A DNA stretch of 5,620 nucleotides from Actinomycetota bacterium (lineage in GTDB: Bacteria > Actinomycetota > UBA4738 > G016210805). Within the stretch, counting starts at the first letter, position 1; the number at the start of each line of letters is the position of its first letter. The stretch spans positions 1 through 5,620 of the forward strand of contig JACQTL010000041.1 of assembly GCA_016210805.1 (NCBI GenBank). Reading direction: 5' to 3'. Shown here one piece after another: positions 5,341-5,620 of the stretch. The notes below the pieces were generated by a model. It was given only the letters and a program-made list of their open reading frames with translations, had not been told where the DNA came from and made no database searches. A program made the translations under genes and the position numbers.

Positions 5341-5484
5341 CCGCTGCCCCATTCAGGGTACAGCGCACCTACCTGCGCGTTTGCGAAGGCCCCAGGTCAG
5401 GCACCATCCCCAGGCCGAGGAATCCGTGGATGGCGTGGATAGGCTGGCGGGAGTGTGCAGTACAGAACGTAGCATGGGCCGGCC

Positions 5485-5571
5485 AGCGGGAGTCCAGGAC
5501 CCTGGACCCTGTCTGATGACCTCTGGCCCGGTGCCGTCGCCGAGGATCACCCCGACCCGGTAGGGTCTCGC
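5485..5571 (-). pseudogene. Broken N-terminus of an isopropylmalate/isocitrate dehydrogenase-like gene
   Basis: On the minus strand one frame reads YRVGVILGDGTGPEVIRQ (5562-5509). Its GDGTGPEV is the signature N-terminal nucleotide-binding stretch of beta-decarboxylating dehydrogenases (3-isopropylmalate, isocitrate, tartrate). After Ile-Arg the next expected helix is found only in another frame (GSRVLDS), as if one base were lost. Downstream no frame resembles the family. The usual Met before YRV is replaced by Arg-Pro; the only start codon in the segment is GTG 5550. About 25 codons of an originally about 350-codon gene remain, so it is a remnant and not functional. The length and specificity of the match make chance unlikely, but I could not align it to a database. 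Confidence 0.5.
5492..5507. repeat. 16-bp dyad GTCCAGG-AC-CCTGGAC
   Basis: Perfect 7-bp arms surround a 2-bp centre. The dyad lies exactly where similarity of the dehydrogenase fragment on the minus strand breaks down. It could be an operator, a recombination site or chance symmetry in a GC-rich scar. Confidence 0.35.
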
Positions 5572-5574
5572 GTA

Positions 5575-5620
5575 CGCGTGGCGGCCTCCACGCCGCGCCG
5601 GGTGTGGAGGCCGCCACGCG
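5575..5620. repeat. Perfect 17-bp inverted repeat at the window edge
   Basis: Left arm 5575-5591 and right arm 5604-5620 are exact reverse complements around a 12-nt loop. The right arm reaches the last base of the window, so the stem may be longer. It is very GC-rich and has no T-run on the inner side. It is most likely the terminator of a gene outside the window, possibly serving the minus strand upstream of the dehydrogenase remnant. A terminal inverted repeat of an element is an alternative. Confidence 0.6.

Noticed and set aside
5290..5390. A complete tRNA gene, using the GCGC/GCGC hairpin at 5364-5379 as a D-arm
   Set aside because: No 5' acceptor strand matching CGTCCCG is found upstream, and the spacing to the anticodon arm is far too long for a cloverleaf.
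5204..5478. 11-bp direct repeat CGTAGCATGGG at 5204-5214 and 5468-5478
   Set aside because: The flanks do not match, and repeats of this length are expected by chance in a window of this size. It does not bound the tRNA fragment in a way that suggests a target duplication.
5061..5516. Plus-strand frame containing AGFEPATSASR and minus-strand frame containing AEVAGSNPAVPT
   Set aside because: These peptides are well-known false proteins made by translating the 3' half of tRNA genes; they led to the tRNA fragment instead.
1..5620. CRISPR array, insertion sequence or integrase gene
   Set aside because: No regularly spaced repeats, and no transposase or recombinase motifs in any frame.

Overview
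This is a very GC-rich bacterial window. High-GC codon use, GTG starts, an rpsD gene outside the main ribosomal operon, and first genes that look leaderless suggest an actinobacterium or a close high-GC relative. No taxonomic marker here settles the lineage, so this is an inference.

Left part (1-3901), ordinary chromosome. rpsD (30S protein S4, minus) is followed at once by a GC hairpin. It diverges from an ADP-ribosylglycohydrolase gene of the DraG type (plus). That gene converges on a two-gene minus-strand operon: a HemY/HemG-type porphyrinogen oxidase (heme synthesis) and, 11 nt downstream, a two-domain GNAT acetyltransferase. The two facing stop codons form the ends of a perfect 14-bp palindrome.

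Middle (3914-4347). A 97-codon gene of unknown function starts 12 bp from hemG, head to head. About 140 bp without a recognisable gene follow.

Right part (4348-5620), accessory and scarred. A type II toxin-antitoxin pair is on the minus strand: a Phd/YefM-like antitoxin followed by a PIN-domain VapC toxin. The toxin frame is best explained by a CTG start in a CTGA overlap with the antitoxin stop; an ATG/GTG/TTG-only gene caller would truncate it and lose the first catalytic Asp. Upstream of the pair are about 530 bp without an intact gene. They hold a strong 16-bp hairpin, a 3' fragment of a tRNA-Pro(CGG) gene, and a broken start of a 3-isopropylmalate/isocitrate dehydrogenase-like gene. A perfect 17-bp inverted repeat closes the window. 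The tRNA fragment next to its probable native terminator is what remains on the chromosomal side when an element integrates at a tRNA 3' end, so an island may begin near 5340 and run rightwards out of the window.

A recurring signal: four genes that begin transcription units (rpsD, the glycohydrolase, hemG, the antitoxin) have a TANNNT -10-like hexamer 6-9 nt before the likely start codon and no Shine-Dalgarno. The operon-internal genes (GNAT, vapC) have a purine-rich ribosome site. This is the pattern of leaderless transcription. I see no clear evidence of a wholly new multi-gene system; the most unusual items are the CTG-started toxin and the tRNA-fragment region.
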